Source: Dehalococcoidia bacterium
GTDB taxonomy: Bacteria; Chloroflexota; Dehalococcoidia; GIF9; AB-539-J10
Assembly: GCA_023129815.1 (NCBI GenBank)
Contig: JAGMBH010000026.1
Span: forward strand, 1 to 6,824
DNA: 6,824 bases
Direction of reading: 5' to 3'
Shown: positions 6,395-6,824 of the stretch, piece by piece
Layout of the letters: each line of letters starts with the position of its first letter
How positions within the stretch are numbered: position 1 is the first letter of the stretch
Position numbers and translations under genes: made by a program
Notes under the pieces: model-generated
What the model was told of the DNA's origin: nothing
What the model saw: the letters and a program-made list of their open reading frames with translations, nothing else
The model's database searches: none

Positions 6395-6466
6395 CTCAAT
6401 TCTCCTTTCTTTTTTTATCCGCCCCTCCACCAATTATTTATGTTTACCCATACACATCACCTCCTC
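6395..6466 (-). promoter_or_regulatory. Leader of the lyase-like gene, duplicate of the binding-protein leader
   Basis: On the minus strand: GAGGAGGTGAT (6456-6466), then the five-codon ORF, a G-rich spacer and AGAAAGGAGAATT ending seven bases before the lyase ATG. The layout matches 5335-5412 with one substitution in the first 30 bases and a slightly shorter spacer (57 rather than 61 bases between the tiny-ORF ATG and the gene ATG). The strong ribosome site overlaps the stop codon of the coding-like remnant at 6457-6531. Confidence 0.7.
6434..6451 (-). CDS. Candidate five-codon leader ORF (MGKHK)
   Basis: ATG at 6449-6451, then GGT AAA CAT AAA and TAA. It is preceded at eight bases by AGGAGG within GAGGAGGTGAT. 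It differs from the copy at 5378-5395 by one amino-acid change (Ser to Gly) and by use of TAA in place of TGA. Frame and length are preserved in both copies, as expected for a functional leader ORF, but a recent duplication would give the same picture. Confidence 0.35.
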   Translation of the reverse strand: MGKHK

Positions 6467-6531
6467 TTCTCTCCCTTTTGCTCCTTCTTTAATGCCTCAG
6501 TCACAGCTTTATCAACAAACTCATTAACATC
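6457..6531 (-). pseudogene. Coding-like remnant, C-terminal tail only
   Basis: The minus strand reads DVNEFVDKAVTEALKKEQKG then EKRR and TGA, an amphipathic charged helix of the kind found at protein C-termini. It is bounded upstream by TAA at 6532-6534 in the same frame and has no ATG, so it is either the end of a truncated or frameshifted gene, or a chance open stretch. Its stop codon lies inside the strong ribosome site of the next leader, the tight spacing usual for operon neighbours. I do not recognise the family. Confidence 0.35.
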
Positions 6532-6548
6532 TTAACGAGCTAAACATA

Positions 6549-6573
6549 GGCCCGCTCAGGGCAAGAACGGGCC
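6549..6573. repeat. GC-rich 6-bp inverted repeat
   Basis: GGCCCG (6549-6554) and CGGGCC (6568-6573) flank a 13-base loop. Neither side is followed by a T-run, so it does not look like an intrinsic terminator. It lies 12 bases before the ribosome site of the small plus-strand ORF at 6596 and upstream of the remnant on the minus strand. It may be a structured leader element; I do not recognise a riboswitch class. Confidence 0.4.
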
Positions 6574-6595
6574 CATATACTAATGGAGGTGAAGA

Positions 6596-6658
6596 ATGAA
6601 AAAGGCTGACATTTATCCACTTCATTTCACCAATCCTACGAACCTTCCTCCATTTTGA
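6596..6658 (+). CDS. Possible 20-residue small ORF
   Basis: ATG at 6596-6598 is preceded six bases upstream by GGAGG (within TGGAGGTGAAGA), then encodes MKKADIYPLHFTNPTNLPPF and ends at TGA. The ribosome site and spacing are good, but the peptide is too short to judge, no family is recognised and no clear plus-strand promoter was found. It is antisense to the leader region of the minus-strand cluster. Confidence 0.2.
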   Translation: MKKADIYPLHFTNPTNLPPF

Positions 6659-6660
6659 TT

Positions 6661-6700
6661 TAAATAAAAAAGCGAAACCCCTCTTTAGGTCCGTTTCGCT
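6661..6700 (-). terminator. Intrinsic terminator-like hairpin
   Basis: On the minus strand AGCGAAAC (from 6700-6693), a 14-base loop and GTTTCGCT (from 6678-6671) form a perfect 8-bp stem followed directly by TTTTTATTTA. This is a good Rho-independent terminator layout for transcription entering from the right. It could end the gene whose tail lies at 6769-6822, or act as an attenuator for the promoter at 6749-6777. In the plus direction no T-run follows. Confidence 0.7.
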
Positions 6701-6748
6701 ATAAGCTCTGTCTCATTGCCCCTCCAACCAAGCCCTTATACTACAACT

Positions 6749-6777
6749 ATTGTGCCACTAAAGCTGTGCTATGTCAA
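6749..6777 (-). promoter_or_regulatory. Sigma-70-type promoter on the minus strand
   Basis: A perfect TTGACA -35 (6772-6777) is separated by the ideal 17 bases from CACAAT (6749-6754), which matches the -10 consensus at four of six positions. Transcription would begin near 6742 and head toward the lyase-transporter cluster, but meets the terminator hairpin at 6700-6661 first. In the leader, GGAGG at 6721-6725 precedes a five-codon ORF (MRQSL, 6716-6699) at a short four-base spacing. This is the best promoter I found for the cluster. Confidence 0.45.
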
Positions 6778-6822
6778 TACCACTTTCTTAACCTCTCCTC
6801 CATTTTCTAGGAAAATAACTAA
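6769..6822 (-). CDS. Possible 3' tail of an upstream gene
   Basis: From the right edge the minus strand reads LVIFLENGGEVKKVVLT and then TAG at 6769-6771. The strand-turn-strand pattern is protein-like and this is the only frame open from the edge to this point, with a terminator about 70 bases downstream. Seventeen codons are too few to identify a family, and chance is possible. Confidence 0.3.
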   Translation of the reverse strand, partial: LVIFLENGGEVKKVVLT

Positions 6823-6824
6823 CT

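Noticed and set aside
6549..6573. Riboswitch or intrinsic terminator at the GC-rich hairpin
   Set aside because: There is no T-run on either side and I could not match the sequence to a known riboswitch class, so it is recorded only as an inverted repeat.
1..6824. CRISPR array, tRNA, rRNA or insertion sequence
   Set aside because: I found no regularly spaced repeats, no tRNA-like cloverleaf, no rRNA-like segment and no transposase frame or terminal inverted repeats.

Overview
The window looks like a chromosomal fragment from an uncultured or poorly characterised bacterium. A Chloroflexota (Dehalococcoidia-like) origin is my best guess, because the UPF0102 tail and the combination of a TAXI-type TRAP transporter, a DUF169 protein and a DapA-like lyase suit that group. 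This is inference from memory of family distribution, and anaerobic Firmicutes remain possible.

Layout. The left edge (1-147, plus strand) is the 3' end of a UPF0102/YraN-family gene. Positions 148-538 hold no convincing gene, but contain small inverted repeats and a GC-rich patch. All other substantial genes are on the minus strand and read right to left as one cluster: a DapA/N-acetylneuraminate-lyase-like gene interrupted by an in-frame TGA (6394-5420); a TAXI-family TRAP substrate-binding lipoprotein (5334-4360); a DUF1850 membrane-anchored protein (4338-3832); a fused DctQ-DctM TRAP permease (3839-1554), which overlaps DUF1850 by 8 bases; and, after a 220-base gap, a DUF169 protein (1333-539). 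Beyond 6394 lie a short coding-like remnant, several inverted repeats, a terminator-like hairpin, a good sigma-70-type promoter and the possible 3' tail of another gene running off the right edge.

How the genes may work together. The binding lipoprotein captures a substrate outside the membrane and delivers it to the fused permease, which uses an ion gradient. DUF1850 is a family repeatedly found beside TAXI permeases. The lyase-like enzyme has the Schiff-base lysine and catalytic tyrosine of class I pyruvate lyases but lacks the DapA substrate arginine. A plausible reading is an uptake-and-cleavage module for an organic acid, possibly a 2-keto acid. The substrate cannot be read from sequence.

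Most noteworthy signals. (1) The untranslated leaders of the lyase and the binding protein are duplicates of each other. Each carries a very strong Shine-Dalgarno sequence followed by a conserved five-codon ORF (MSKHK or MGKHK) just upstream of the real gene start. (2) The lyase has TGA at codon 38, where relatives often have Trp. (3) A promoter at 6749-6777 is followed within about 80 bases by an intrinsic-terminator hairpin, which would give a short RNA or an attenuated leader. (4) An 11-bp perfect inverted repeat near the DUF1850 start would sequester an AGGAGG sequence. None of these amounts to a proven new system; the duplicated tiny-ORF leader is the best candidate for something undescribed.
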